Shown here in pieces: positions 24,001 to 35,620 of a stretch of 64,000 nt of DNA (positions are counted from its first letter, which is position 1; each line of letters begins with the position of its first letter). Made by a program: the position numbers and the translations under genes. The notes beneath the pieces were generated by a model that was not told the origin of the DNA, did no database searches, and saw nothing but the letters and a program-made list of their open reading frames with translations. Where the stretch lies: the NCBI GenBank assembly GCA_009741485.1, contig CM019217.1, positions 35,891,056 through 35,955,055 on the forward strand. The letters run 5' to 3'. Source of the stretch: Malurus cyaneus samueli (lineage: Eukaryota > Chordata > Aves > Passeriformes > Maluridae).

Positions 24001-25822
24001 AGTGGTGGTGGCAGCAGCTTTTGATTACAAAATGTCAAGGGATACGTTTTGGCCAAGGTTTTCCAACTATTTGGGTCAAGATGGAGGCAGCTGAAGAATG
24101 CAGGCTCTTACTTCACGTAGGTTGATGTGTTTAAGATTTCACTGAATCTGGTGCAGAATGACATTACAGAAATGGGTAGCAAGCAAGCTTTGAAAAGCTT
24201 AGTGGTGTTCTTATATTCTCAGATGCATTATCTAATAAAAATATTTCAGCTTGCTAGTAGAATGCCTTGAGTGCTTGTGTGCAGCAGATTAATTATAATA
24301 GAATGTGTAATGCTGTGAGTCTGTTTTCTGTTTCATTTTTTTCAGAGAAATTTCTTAATGATTGAAGTTGTCTCTGCTTATTCCCAAGAAGCAGGGAACA
24401 AATAATCTGTGATACATTTAGTTTGTGAAATCAATTCAGTATGAAAAGCTTTTACTTTTAGGTATATTTAAATATTCTGAAGATGCTAGGAGCTTCACAG
24501 ACTAACTAGAACTGATAAAAACATACTTTAAAAAAAAAAAAATCAAGACTCCTTCCTAGACAAGAATGATTTTCAGCAGTAACAAAATCTAGTGACTTTT
24601 CAATAGTCTGTGAATTAGTGTTGGGTACCAACTCTGTGGACAGACTTCCAAAACTAAAAAGAAACAAAATAAAGTGAGTAAAAACACATTGATAGTTTCT
24701 AAAGAAATCTTTTTTATATTCTTCATATCTTGAAATTACTTCGCAATTTAGAAATTTTAAAAAATTATTTTAAGAAGGTAAAAATTCAGTGGATATATTC
24801 TCTAAACTCCAGAAAATTTTCAATTTCTCAAAATTACTATTGAAGTTAAAAATTAATTCTGAGTTCTACAGTCTGCTCTAACATATTCATCTTAGACTTC
24901 TACTGATTTCTTGTATTTTACTTTTTTTTCTTGACAATCATTTTAATTTCAGCATGAAATAATCCTTAATTTTCTGTTCCAAGCTAAATTTGTCAAATTC
25001 AAAAAGCAAAAAGTACAGACCTTTGCTTTCCTTTCCTGTTGGTAGTGAAAAAGTAGTTACAAACTATACTTTGAAATAAGTAGTCTGTTAAAAGCAATGT
25101 TCTGCAAATTTTTGAGGCAATTGGTATGAGAGCTGTAATAAATGTGAGATAAAAAACTCCAGAATTCAGTTAGAAAGTCACATTAAATAAGACTATAAAC
25201 AGTGTGAAGGACAATTTTGTTGGGCAATTGTTTCCAGAATCTGGGTTTTACCAGTAGAATTCAGTGGTATTCTGAATTATTGAAGATTTGAAAGAATAGT
25301 TAAATTTTTATTTCATAGTTCACCTGATGTTAATTGATATTCTTACTGATGCAAAAGGAAGAAAATAAAATTTTAATATTATTTCATAATCTTTACTGCC
25401 TTTCTGTCCTCTGGAATTTTGAATAATATTTGGAGAAATAGAGGTAATGATAAAATGCTTTTGAAAGATGCAGAGTTAGGTCAGTGCCCCAATACCTGCT
25501 GAAATCCTACACTGGTAAGCATGACAATCAAGTTGGTTTAAAATTACAGCCAAAAAAACCACTTCAGGAATATCAGATCTTTTGGGCACCTTGCACAATT
25601 TGCATACATACTTTTATTATCAATCCTTTTAGGCATTGTTGCTCTACAAATGAATATTTTATTAATGTTGTTCTTTAAAGTAGTTATTGTAACAGACAAA
25701 TTATGGATTATATCCACATCTGTCTTTGTGAGCCTATAAAGCATGCAATTTTAAGGGCTTTATGACAGCTGAGTCCAATCATGGAAAGTCCTGCAGTCAC
25801 AAATCTAACTGATCTGTGTATT
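21055..25822. other. Long AT-rich non-coding stretch
   Basis: 4.8 kb without a supported gene or mobile element. It holds a poly-T/pyrimidine tract at about 22616-22710 with a single N at 22695, probably a homopolymer that could not be resolved. Open frames are all under about 85 codons. Confidence 0.5.
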
Positions 25823-25828
25823 AGTGAT
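25823..25828. repeat. Target-site duplication of ERV-A (left)
   Basis: AGTGAT immediately before the LTR. The same six bases follow the other LTR at 45366-45371. Six bp is usual for alpha/betaretrovirus-like (class II) ERVs. Confidence 0.85.
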
Positions 25829-26212
25829 TGTTAAAGTTTAAGTCCATTTGTTCGGGAAAGCGCCGGGAGAAACAGCATTCTGACCACTTATGACATGATC
25901 TGCTGAACTCAACTTTATTAGAATTGAACATGCTTTTTATAAACACTCTAATGAACTTCATGAATATTCCAAGTAGTCACTTCTCATTGGTCACTTTAAA
26001 TACAAATTCTGATAAAGGGATGTATTTCGCAACTGTCTGAGGGTCTTACATCAGCTAGGGGGGTCCGAACCTAAGAAGGGAGGCAGGAGTTTTTGCCCAT
26101 CTGCTCGTTGTAACACCGCCCTGCTGCAACTGGCTGATAGCTCCCGAAGCCAGGCAGCCCTAGCTTGCCACGAGCGTCACACAGCGATGTTCAAAATAGA
26201 TAATTCCCAACA
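25829..26212 (-). mobile_element. ERV-A 3' LTR
   Basis: 384 bp; on the minus strand it runs from TGTTGGG to TTTAACA. It contains a TATA-like TTATAAAAAGC, then AATAAA within TTCTAATAAAGTTG. It appears identical, base for base, to the LTR at 44982-45365. The purine-rich tract lying immediately 5' of it on the minus strand marks it as the 3' LTR. Confidence 0.9.
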
Positions 26213-26229
26213 TCTCCCCTGTTTTCTTT
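26213..26229 (-). promoter_or_regulatory. ERV-A polypurine tract
   Basis: The minus strand reads AAAGAAAACAGGGGAGA directly before the LTR's TGTTGGG, the position and composition expected of the plus-strand primer used in reverse transcription. Confidence 0.8.
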
Positions 26230-28710
26230 AAGCAGAGATAGACTTGCTTAAAGAGTTTGATGTAGTAGCTTATTCAACACTCTCTGTAAACAAGTAAAGA
26301 AACAAAGTCTAAAAGGCAAAACTAACAGCGGGATCAAAAGAGTACTAATACACTATTTAACAATGTTTTCTACAACACAACAATTCAAAAACAATACAGA
26401 AATAATTGTCTTAGCTCCACAAGGCTGTTATATTTTCATGGTAGCTATCTAAATTGTGAGTGATCACTAAGTAACAAACATGGCATGAAGGGGTACAATA
26501 TCAGTGATAGAAAGAATCCATCTGGCTTAGCATTCTGATTTTTAAATTTGAAGGTCACTGTTGTAAGCAAAACTTCACTGCATTTTAGCAAAACAAGAAA
26601 AGCACATGTATGTTATGGCATAGGCAGTATCGCTGCTCATACTGGATAGAATTGCATTTCACTGTATAAAATAACAGAGGTGCAAATGCTCTGTAGGATA
26701 CCTCTTAGAAATAAAATGACAAAATAGATATCAAAACCTTATCTAGTGAAAAAGGGTAATTGGGTAATTGTATAACCTAGAGTTTGGTAAAAAGAAAAGG
26801 CTTCAAAAATGGTCTGAAATTCTACAAATTAAGTGCCTTTTTAGGTTTTCTAATTAGCTAAGGAATTTCATGCTTTTTGCGGGATCAGATTTATCACTGG
26901 TCATCATAACACTATTTTTGTCTAGTGTCATGGGATCATTTCTATTTTCTTTAAAGCTGACTAAACTTAGCATTGCTCTCCTTCAGAATGCCATTACTTA
27001 GTAATCCTCCTGACACTAATACAACAAAAACAATTAACTTTTTCTTATCCTTATTATCTTATAGTGAATAAACAAGCAAAAGAAACAAGCAAAATAACAA
27101 CAATAAACTCTAAAACAATAAGTGTAAAAAGGTTACATCAATAAATCTTCAAAATAGTAACTGTAAGTTAACTGAAGTCTGCATACTGTCATTTGGTCAG
27201 CAGCAAGGGACAGGGGCAGTTTCTTTGTGCTGTCTCTTCAGACGATTGACGGCTTTCGAAGCAGCTTTTGGGGACTGGCCAGGTCCTCATAACTGACTTC
27301 TTCCAGCAGGTTGAAATCCACCTAAGCCTGTCGGGGTAGAAACACAAATATTCTCCGCCCTAAACGATACCTTCAGTTGGTCCCTGCTAGATACTAGTCT
27401 CTGGGTCTGACCAGATCTCAAAACATACAGTGGCTTATAACTTAAGAAGCAATCTTCAAATCAATGTGGAGTATATTCTTACAATTCTCTTCTATCCTAA
27501 AAAATACTTTTGTTATTTAAGTTAAATGTGTGCATCTCTCATTCAGGAAGCAGGTACATCTAATAAAGGAAAGCTGAAAGAATTAGCAATGTACTGCTAT
27601 AAGTGGCACACAGAACTGCAGCTCAATTTACACCTGCTGCAATAGTCAAATCACAGAGCTGTTGAGGAAAATAGGGGTAAAATACAACTCACTTTGAGGT
27701 CAAGCCCATTTACACATTATTAGCTGTGCAAGAGTATGAGAGGTTTGACTCTTTTTGTTTCACACACAATACTCACAAGAGTATCACTTTTATGTCAGAG
27801 TCATGTGGCAACAACTAAAGCTTTTTCAAAGAGACTTCAGAAACAATTTAAGCAACTCAAGTATTGCTCCTACTGCAGATATACAGAAAACTGCACTTTT
27901 TTCGTGCTCACAGTAGTAAAGGCAATTTATTAATACTGGATGAATGTTGGCATGAGGTCTCTTGCTTTCTCCCAGTATTCAGTATGGGCTGAAATACACA
28001 AGCTTACATCCTTAAGGGATGCTGCACTGTGTTAACTCTGTATGGCATTGTGTTCTATAGACCCCTATATGTTGCCTCTCAATATTTCATCTCTCTGTGC
28101 CATTTCACCCTGGTATGGACTCACACAAAGCTTGTTTTTCTCTACGGCTAAGAGGTCATTGCTAAACTGAATATTGTAATTTCTCAACTTCCTACTGTTT
28201 TTCTGTGTATGACTTGCGGTTTTAAATATTCTGAAATACACAGAGCAACTTATCTATATTCTTATAACTCTTAGGAGCAAAGCTTGTTAATTCATGTTAA
28301 TAAAGCAGACAATTAATGCACTTATATCTTAGAGCAGAAAGTACTCCCAGGAGAAGAACTACATTTCTTTTTCCTAAAGTGTAACACTGCAACCTGAAAA
28401 GATGCAATAACTATTAAAATCTAAACATAAAATACAAATACAGAAGCAAAAGAATATTGTTAATTCTTCCCTGAAAATTGCCAAATACAATTTGTTAACT
28501 TGCCCTTTTCATATACAAAGTGGCCTGAACTACCTTGCAGCAAATATTGATATTTAAAACATCATTGGTTTATATGAACAAGTTTGTCAGATTGTCTCGA
28601 TCAAAAACAGATTCTATTCGAGAAAAGAATTTTCTTTAGAACAAAAATTAACTGGAGCCAGCAACACTTAGTTGCTAGTATCTTATGACAGTATTTTTCA
28701 TTTCATGTCA
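26230..28710 (-). mobile_element. ERV-A internal region, 3' part
   Basis: About 2.5 kb between the polypurine tract and the N gap. It is AT-rich, and I find no env, pol or dUTPase motif; minus-strand frames are short. A less AT-rich block at about 27180-27430 has no recognised similarity. The last 240 bp (28471-28710) recur at 42311-42550, which shows how the internal region continues. Inferred: a non-autonomous provirus, comparable in concept to the defective alpharetrovirus-like elements known in chicken. Confidence 0.6.
28471..28710 (+). repeat. 240-bp overlap copy at the gap edge
   Basis: Direct repeat of 42311-42550, with scattered single-base indels. It ends exactly at the N gap after TTTCATTTCATGTCA, while the other copy continues. 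This looks like a contig-end overlap that was not merged. Confidence 0.9.
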
Positions 28711-28735
28711 NNNNNNNNNNNNNNNNNNNNNNNNN
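28711..28735. other. Assembly gap (25 N)
   Basis: Exactly 25 N. ERV-A internal sequence on the left; inverted copy of ERV-B gag on the right. Confidence 0.99.
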
Positions 28736-29150
28736 AATCTTTGACCTATACTGCATGCTGAACAGCACCTCTTAAGTCTGCTTTTAGTAGCTTTATTTTC
28801 TCTTTCCAAAGCCAGTACCATGGGGTCCTGTGGTGGCACCATCCCACAGTCCCTCTGCCACTCAGGGTGATTTCGGAGAGTGAAAAACATATCTGCGTAG
28901 GAGACTTCGTCCCACTTTCCCTCTCTTCTCAAGAACAGCATTAACTGCAGGAGGGTTTTATAATCTAAAGATCCAAAGAGTGGCCATTTTTCTCCACCAT
29001 CCAATTTATATAAAGGCCACCAATTATTACAATACTTAATAAGAACTTTCTTACTTTCTGTTCCTTTTGTTCCAACTATTTCTTTCCAGTGTACTAATAT
29101 ACACCCAAGGGGGTTTTTGCCATTATTTCTTTACCCTGACTATTTCCCAT
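28736..29150 (-). pseudogene. gag: ERV-B gag N-terminal fragment (left-arm copy)
   Basis: Minus-strand start codon at 29148-29150, coding for a gammaretrovirus-like matrix region that begins MGNSQGKE (N-terminal Gly-2, a probable myristoylation site). The part up to the gap contains the motif KWPLFGSLDYKTLLQL. Compared with the right-arm copy at 56376, this copy keeps the frame through the segment after FLRREGKW, where the other copy has single-base losses. It is cut by the N gap after about 138 codons. Confidence 0.8.
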
Positions 29151-29916
29151 TTTATTCCAGTGTTCTATTACTCACTCCAGATCACCTGTATTTCACTGAC
29201 CACCTTTTGTGTACTTTTTATCTCCTCGGGTAAAACCACTGGAGTGGGGGGGATGTCCCTAGGTTATTGTTCCCTTCCCGTTTTTCCCTCCCCTCCCCGT
29301 TCAACCGCTGCAGCTTAAACTATCACACACAGCATGTAATCACACGACACACAGTCACAGCAAACATGCATTACAAAAATAAAGAAGAAATGTAACTTAC
29401 TTCCTGACTCCGGGCTCTCGGGAACCGCCACTTCCTGGTTCCGGTCCGTGCTTCACTTCCGGGATCCGGGTCTTCACACACACGCACAGGCACACTCAGT
29501 CGCGGAGCTCCATACAAGCACACAACCAGGTTCTGCCCACCCTTTCTCCTGCCTCCTAATACAGTCACTGGCAGGCCTGTACTCAGGTAATAGCAGAACT
29601 TTTCGCTCCAGTCCCACTCGGCAGACCGTTGCGAAAAACCGTTCCTGGCCAGCAACCTCGCTGGCGCTTGCAAGCCCCCTCAGGGTCCGTTGTGCGCCAG
29701 GCGTCCCCAGCGTCTTACCAACCCCTGGCTACGCGTACGCCCTGTAGACTTCCTGATAAACATATATGATAAACATACCGTTCCTGTGAAGTGCCAGTGG
29801 GTACTTCTCTGCCTGGGCGGTGGACGTACCAGAAGCGGAGTTCTTCCAGGAAAAAAAAGACCTGGGGCGCGCCAAAGAGTCCCGGTTCTGGACAGCCCCC
29901 GCACCGGACAGAGCTT

Positions 29917-29934
29917 CTCCTGGCTGGCTCGCCA
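29917..29934 (-). promoter_or_regulatory. ERV-B primer binding site, tRNA-Arg
   Basis: The minus strand reads TGGCGAGCCAGCCAGGAG, an 18/18 complement of the 3' end of vertebrate tRNA-Arg(ACG) including CCA as I recall that tRNA. It lies three bases after the LTR end. Confidence 0.75.
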
Positions 29935-29937
29935 AAA

Positions 29938-30400
29938 TGATCCAAAAATTATCTGGGCAAGATCCGCAACTCATATAATTTTAAGTTGTAAGTAGGTATG
30001 TTATTTGCGTGCTGGTGGGAGGTCTCCTCAAGCCGCGCACACCCCAGCACAGGTATCTGCTTGGTATATATCGGTTACATGTTACAAATTCACCGAGTTT
30101 CGAAATTCCCTTACATATGATGACCTTCCCCCTTTCGTATTATAATTGAGTTAAAGTATTTCCATGTCTCACCCTGCCAGTGTTGTTTGGTAGTGGGCTC
30201 AGGGGTCTCGGGAGGAAGTAAAATACTCATCCTCTTGTCTTGAACTTTTCACCTTTCGTCTTGCCATGTCTCTCTGGGTCCCGGCCCAGTCCAAAACAAC
30301 AACTCTGGTTTTAGACCAGATGCAGGGTTCCACGACGATAAGGCTGGTCACAGTCCCTGCTTTTGTCAATAATCTTTACTTCTCATTCTGCTTTGGCAAA
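29938..30400 (-). mobile_element. ERV-B 5' LTR (left-arm copy)
   Basis: On the minus strand it ends TTTTTGGATCA before the primer site and contains a GATATATACC promoter-like element. The canonical polyA hexamer seen in the right arm is altered here. The outer (5') limit is not resolved; 30400 is approximate. Confidence 0.5.
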
Positions 30401-31023
30401 CACAATAATGTTAAGTAAGCAATATACATATCTAGCAAGCAGTTTCTACACAAGTTACCCTTAACTTCTAAATTCCCTGCATCATGAATTGAATCAAAAG
30501 CTACCACAGGTACATTGTTCACTTTTAATGGAATATCCCTCTTTCTGGATATCATGTCCTCAGGCCACAGAGTAGATTTTACAGAATTGTTTCCTCTTGT
30601 CTGCTTTTTTCTGCTCACAAAATGGGTCTCAAAGGTTGAGGGGTGTGATTAATACCAACAGCCTGACTCCAATTGTGGGAACATTTAGAGAAATAGTGGC
30701 TAACAACACTCTATACCCCAATGGTCAAATTCTCAAGTTGTTATAACTCAAGCCTCCAAAACCACAGTGAACATCAACTTTTTGTTTCAAAATCCATTCC
30801 TCTGTATTTTTTTAATTTTCAAATCTTAGTTATATCAAATCCTAGACTATATATATCCAGTACTATATAACCTCATTTGCAGAGTCTCACTAGGTTAATA
30901 GCTTCTGACACTCCGTAACCGGTTCCAAACATGGTTTAGTATTGCCCAAGACATTCTAAATCAAACTGTTATTTATGTAGAAATGTGTCATCATCAATTA
31001 CTTATAACAACCTGACTTATTGT
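30401..31023. other. Non-coding DNA between LTRs
   Basis: AT-rich, partly perhaps ERV-B U3. Nothing else recognised. Mirrored at about 54466-55100. Confidence 0.45.
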
Positions 31024-31842
31024 TGTCTTGGGTTGATTGTGTCAATTCTGTTCTGTATTCCTTTTCCGTTGGCATGTACGCCCAAAAAAGGTGTTTGCAC
31101 CTTTAAATGTAACGCAAAGGAGAAAGGCAGGGAGCTGCTGGGAAGGCAGCGCGGGAAGTTTAAAAGCCAGCGCTGCCAAACAGCTGGGGCTTTTCGAGCT
31201 CATCTCTCGCTCTGCTTCTCGCCATGGCAGTCCTTGCTTGCTGCGTGCAGCGGAGTTACATTGTTGCAGTTTCAGCTGGTTCGGTTTTGTTAGCTTTGGT
31301 GGCTTTTCCTCGGACAGACTCCTTCTGCGTCTCCTGCGATTCTGCTCCTGGAGAAACCCAGCTGGGAGAAAAGCTGCGCGGCTCCATCTTGTCCGGGATT
31401 CCGGAAGAAAACCTAGCCGGCAGCAGAAAACACACCGAGCCCTCCCTTTCATCCATAGACTGTAATACAGGTCTTTTGGGTTTCCTTTTTGCCACTGTTA
31501 CTGGAGTGGCCACATGGGTTTTTTTTTCTTTTTGTTTTTTCCGGGGACGGAGTCGCCATCTTTTTGCTTGGTTTTTTTTTCTCTCCGCCCTGCACGTGGC
31601 GAGCCAGAGGGGGCAGCTGTGCTCCTGGGCTTTTTTGAATATCTAAGGGTTACTTTTTATCTGTGTCCAGTGGGCAATGTGTTTTGTTTATAAACTACTT
31701 TTTTCTCTTCACTTTTTGCCCGGCATCTATTTCTTATTGGTGGGGAAAAATTAGCAATTTTTTTTTTTTTTTTTTACTTCAGAGGAAATGTTTCTCTGTA
31801 ATGTTTCTCTCTGAAAAAAATTGTCTCAAAACCGAGGGGACA
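31024..31842 (+). mobile_element. Solo LTR, family 'TGTCTTGGG' (left arm)
   Basis: 819 bp from TGTCTTGGG to CCGAGGGGACA, in plus orientation. Mirrors 53665-54465 and is related to 20260-21054. A TTTAAAAGCC promoter-like motif lies near 31157. Open frames through it are not genes. Confidence 0.7.
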
Positions 31843-32959
31843 ATGGTGTCTGCGTATTACCTCCAACTTCCAGTTTAGAATAAAAGGGAAAAAATAAAGG
31901 ACCTCTTCACACCATTGTTTTCTTGTGAAAAATTCTTTTAAGGGAAGAGAGGAAAAGACTAAGGAAGAGTAATTTAGAATTGACATCATTTCACCTTTCA
32001 GAAAAAAAGCGTTTGCTACATTAAAAAGAAAATAAAATGATGAGCTCTTACTGACATTGTTAGAAATAGAGACAATAGTTCTCTAAGTTTCTGATAAGCC
32101 CATTTTTTTACTCACATGTCAGGGTAAATGATTGTTTAAAGAACCAAGTCTAGCATCAAAGTAATAAGTTGTCCAACTGATAAATTAGAATCCTTCTTCC
32201 TTCACCATCTCCTTTAAAATTTTCAAAATATCCTTAAGCTACGGGCAGACCCACAGCCTTTTGGAACTATCAAAGGTCATTTCAGCTAGATATTCTGTTC
32301 ATGCAGATTACATGCACTAAACCAGTGGATAACGATATTAATCAAAAGTGAAGTACATTGTAATGAGACGTGGCTATGAGGGCCTGCACACTGAACAAGG
32401 AGTTTACATGCATTCAGTCAGAATCTGGATGTATTTGCCTTCTCAAGAAAAGATGAGGTATTGACAAAAAAAACACCACTGATCTCAAGCAGACAAGGAT
32501 TAATAATTTCTATTGGTGTTTTCCCATACATGCAACAATATTTCTAAACACTCACTTTTAACCAGAATTTTATATTTATTTCCTCTGCTGAAAATCTAAC
32601 CTTTATCAAGCATGGCAGTCTGAGGAGCAAGACTAACAAAAAGGCAATTGGGAAAATCTGTGTGTACCAATACAAAAAAATATATTCACTCTATGGAAGT
32701 GAAACAACATTTGAAATTTAAAAACCAGAAAGGGAGATTCATTTGTTGAGCTTAAAAGAGCTAGAGTTTAGAACTATGGAAATAAAGATTTTATTTTTTT
32801 TCTTTTTGCTACATAAGATAATAATTATTTTAATTACAATTTAAAAAAAAATTGTTAAACCAAGGCCTTCTTTAAAATGATATTTGAGACTTCAGTGACA
32901 AAAGTAACAGTCGCAAGCAAGGTATTTGGAACCACCTTGTCAAAGATCCCATTATAGTA
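31843..32959. other. Non-coding AT-rich DNA
   Basis: No gene or repeat recognised; mirrored at 52566-53664. Confidence 0.5.
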
Positions 32960-33667
32960 GTTTGGGTTTCAGGGTATAAAACAGTGCCTTTGCTGTGATA
33001 TCGACAATTCTGCTCTCATTAAAGCCAGAAGGCATCTTGTTAGAATCACATCTCCCACAGGGCTGCTTAGAAGCCCGTGCCATGGCTTACCCCCCAGCCA
33101 GCAGCCAAGCCCCACTCCAGTCACTCACCCACCAAGATGAGTGGCAGAGAGAGGGGAGAACTGGAAACAGTAAAATCAAGAGAACCCATGGGTTGAGATA
33201 AAAAGAGTTTAAGAGGGAAAACAAAATCTGCATACACAAGCAAAGGAAAACAAAGAATTAATTCACTGCTATCAGTGGGCAAGCCAGGTTTCAACCATTC
33301 TCCGAGAAAGCAGACGCTCCATCACACATAACAGTGCCTAGGGAGAACACTATCATTTCAAAATGTGCCACCCCTTCCTCTTTCTTCCTTTTACATGCTG
33401 ACCATGATGTCACATTAGTCTGGAACATCCCTGTTGGTCAGCTAGGGGTCACTCGTCCTGGCTGTGTCTCCTCCCAGGCACCCCAGTCTCCTCCCCAGCA
33501 TGGCAGTGAGAAGCAGAAAAGGCCGTTGGCTCTGTGTGAGCTGCTCAGCAAATAGACAAAACATCTCTAGTTATAACCTTATATTTTTTCAGCACAAATC
33601 CAAAACAGCCCATCCAAGCACTGGGAAGAAAGTTAATTTTGCCCCAGCCTGAAACCAAGCGACCCTG
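32960..33667 (-). mobile_element. ERVL-type avian LTR (left arm)
   Basis: On the minus strand it begins near GGTTTCAGGCTGGGGCAAAATTAAC-like sequence and ends near TTTTATACCCTGAAACCC, the pattern of the abundant avian ERVL-type LTR as I know it. An inner block, CATGGCTTACCCCCCAGCC on the plus strand, is also characteristic. No internal ERV sequence is attached, so it is a solo LTR. Ends are approximate. Confidence 0.75.
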
Positions 33668-34356
33668 TTGTAACATGTTGATTGCTTTCAGGCGATTAAT
33701 GATAATTACCATAATGGAACTATATTGATACTGTATCAGCTAGTCTGTTTCAAGAGCATTGGTCAGAGCTGGAAGTTCAAAGAGACCAAACAAGTTAAAC
33801 AAATTTAATTTGATGTGAGAAGAACCATGATTTGGAAAATAAGAGTGTTTGTCTCCTTTTTTTTTGTTGCATGAATGAGATACATTCAGCCAATGAAGCT
33901 AGAGGACTCTGGTGAATCAAACTAGACAGCACAACAGCTTTACACTGAGGAGGAAAAAGTAAAGTTGCGTTTTCAAAATAATCCCAAAACAGAACAAAAA
34001 TAAAACAGACTTCTGAATCTCATGCTGCATGTCTTTCTAAAACATTATATGGGGCATCCTTTCTTCATTGGTCTCTCAGCTCATCACTCAGTCTGAGAAA
34101 CAAGGCGAGGTTACTCAGATCTACAAAATGAGTGGCCCTTAAAGACACTATCTATTCAGAAGTCCTACTCTTGTTCTTCAGGTGTTTTGTGGGCAATAAA
34201 ATGCGGACCAAGAATTGCGTGACCAGAAGGTTGGGCAATATTTAGCACTGCTATTAGTCCAGTTCAATGTCCTTTTCACAAAATGCTCCTGTTGAAAAAA
34301 ACATTCTGCAAAATGAGTGGTTTTTATTACTGACTTGAACACCATTTGTTCTCCCT
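33668..34356. other. Non-coding DNA between LTRs
   Basis: Nothing recognised; mirrored at 51204-51874. Confidence 0.5.
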
Positions 34357-34366
34357 GGATCACCTA

Positions 34367-35497
34367 AGTCCTCTCTTTGATCTCAGTTATGCATCTGAGA
34401 ACCGTTTATTGGTAAACGAAAAACCGAGGAGAAGTATGTTGCCCACTAAAGGGGAGCTGGGAAAAGACAGCAAAGCGGAAAGGGAAATGGAAAAGGAATG
34501 GGTAGAGACGGAAATGAGACAGAGGGAGCAGGTGTTTATCACCAGTAGACCAGTGCAGTGCATCGATGTTCATGTGAGGTCGTGAGCGCCACTGCCGCGA
34601 GAGCAGCTCTGGGAGAGGAACGGCCCCGTGGTGATAGACTGCTGGACACATGGTGAGTGGACACTCGGACAGGACCGGGACCCTGGAACACAGTGAGTGA
34701 CACATCGGGACAGGACGGGACCCTGGGTGCAGTTGACGCCGAGGATCACTGCAGTGGGCGAGGTGGGAGGCAGGCAGGTGGCTCAGTGAGGACAGCAGCG
34801 GGCTGGGGGCAGGAAGGAGCGACGGTGAGGCAGACGCTGCACTGCAGGCTTGGAGGGCAGATGGCAGTCCTGCCGAGCGCCCAGGAGGGAAGACAAATCT
34901 GGGGTGGTGAAGAGGAGCTAGCGAGGGCAAAATATCCAGCACTGGAGCCAGCCAAAAGGAACCCTCAGCAGCAAGTCCACAGCAGGAGCAACAAAGAGCA
35001 AAAAAACCCCAAGCCACACGCACAGAGACAGACAGAGGACCCACCCCCAACTCCAGCTCAGCAGAGCTCACGAAGCCAGTTCCGAAGTCCAGCTCCTCAA
35101 AACTCAGCTCCGAAAACTCAGCTCCCAAATTCAGTTCCCCAAAGGCTCATGGCACAGTTGATTTTTTTTATACTCTCTGACTCCTCCCAAAGTTCTGCCT
35201 GAGTGACCAGGAAGACCATTGTCCAGTCCAAGCTTTCTCATTGGGGACCCCTTCCACAGTGCAATTGGAGGAAATGTCTCTGGAGAGCAGTTGTCTCCAG
35301 GTGCCCATTGGAGGTGTGTGCCAGGCGAAATTCCCGCCAGAGACAAAAAATGGCTCACCCATTCCTGTTGGTGCTCCTGCAGGCAGCACGTGTGCACCCT
35401 TCCCCCACATGCCTCTGTACAACCAGTGTTGAGGCAAGACCAAGATTAAAATGGCTCCTCACACTGCTAGAGCCTTCAGCGAATTTTTGGTGACACA
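34367..35497 (-). mobile_element. Long-R LTR, about 1.1 kb (left arm)
   Basis: Minus orientation from TGTGTCACC to the GGATCACCTA at 34357. The polyA signal is TTTATT on the plus strand at 34405-34410. A TATA-like run lies in the AGAGTATAAAAAAA context near 35165. GGATCACCTA flanks both ends (34357-34366 and 35498-35507). Same insertion as 50079-51193. GC-rich open frames on both strands are by-products. Confidence 0.7.
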
Positions 35498-35515
35498 GGA
35501 TCACCTATTAAACAC

Positions 35516-35620
35516 ACAGGACACACACACACACACACACACAGATACATATAATTATATATATATTATATATATATTATATTATATATAATATATATAT
35601 ATATTATAATATATTATATA
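35516..35620. repeat. (AC)n followed by (TA)n microsatellite
   Basis: About 14 AC repeats followed by an AT/TATA-rich tract. The mirrored tract at 49955-50066 is longer and differently interrupted, as expected for an unstable dinucleotide. Confidence 0.95.

Noticed and set aside
34406..35202. 240- and 181-codon frames on opposite strands
   Set aside because: They lie wholly within the 1.1-kb LTR; not preserved in the mirrored copy.
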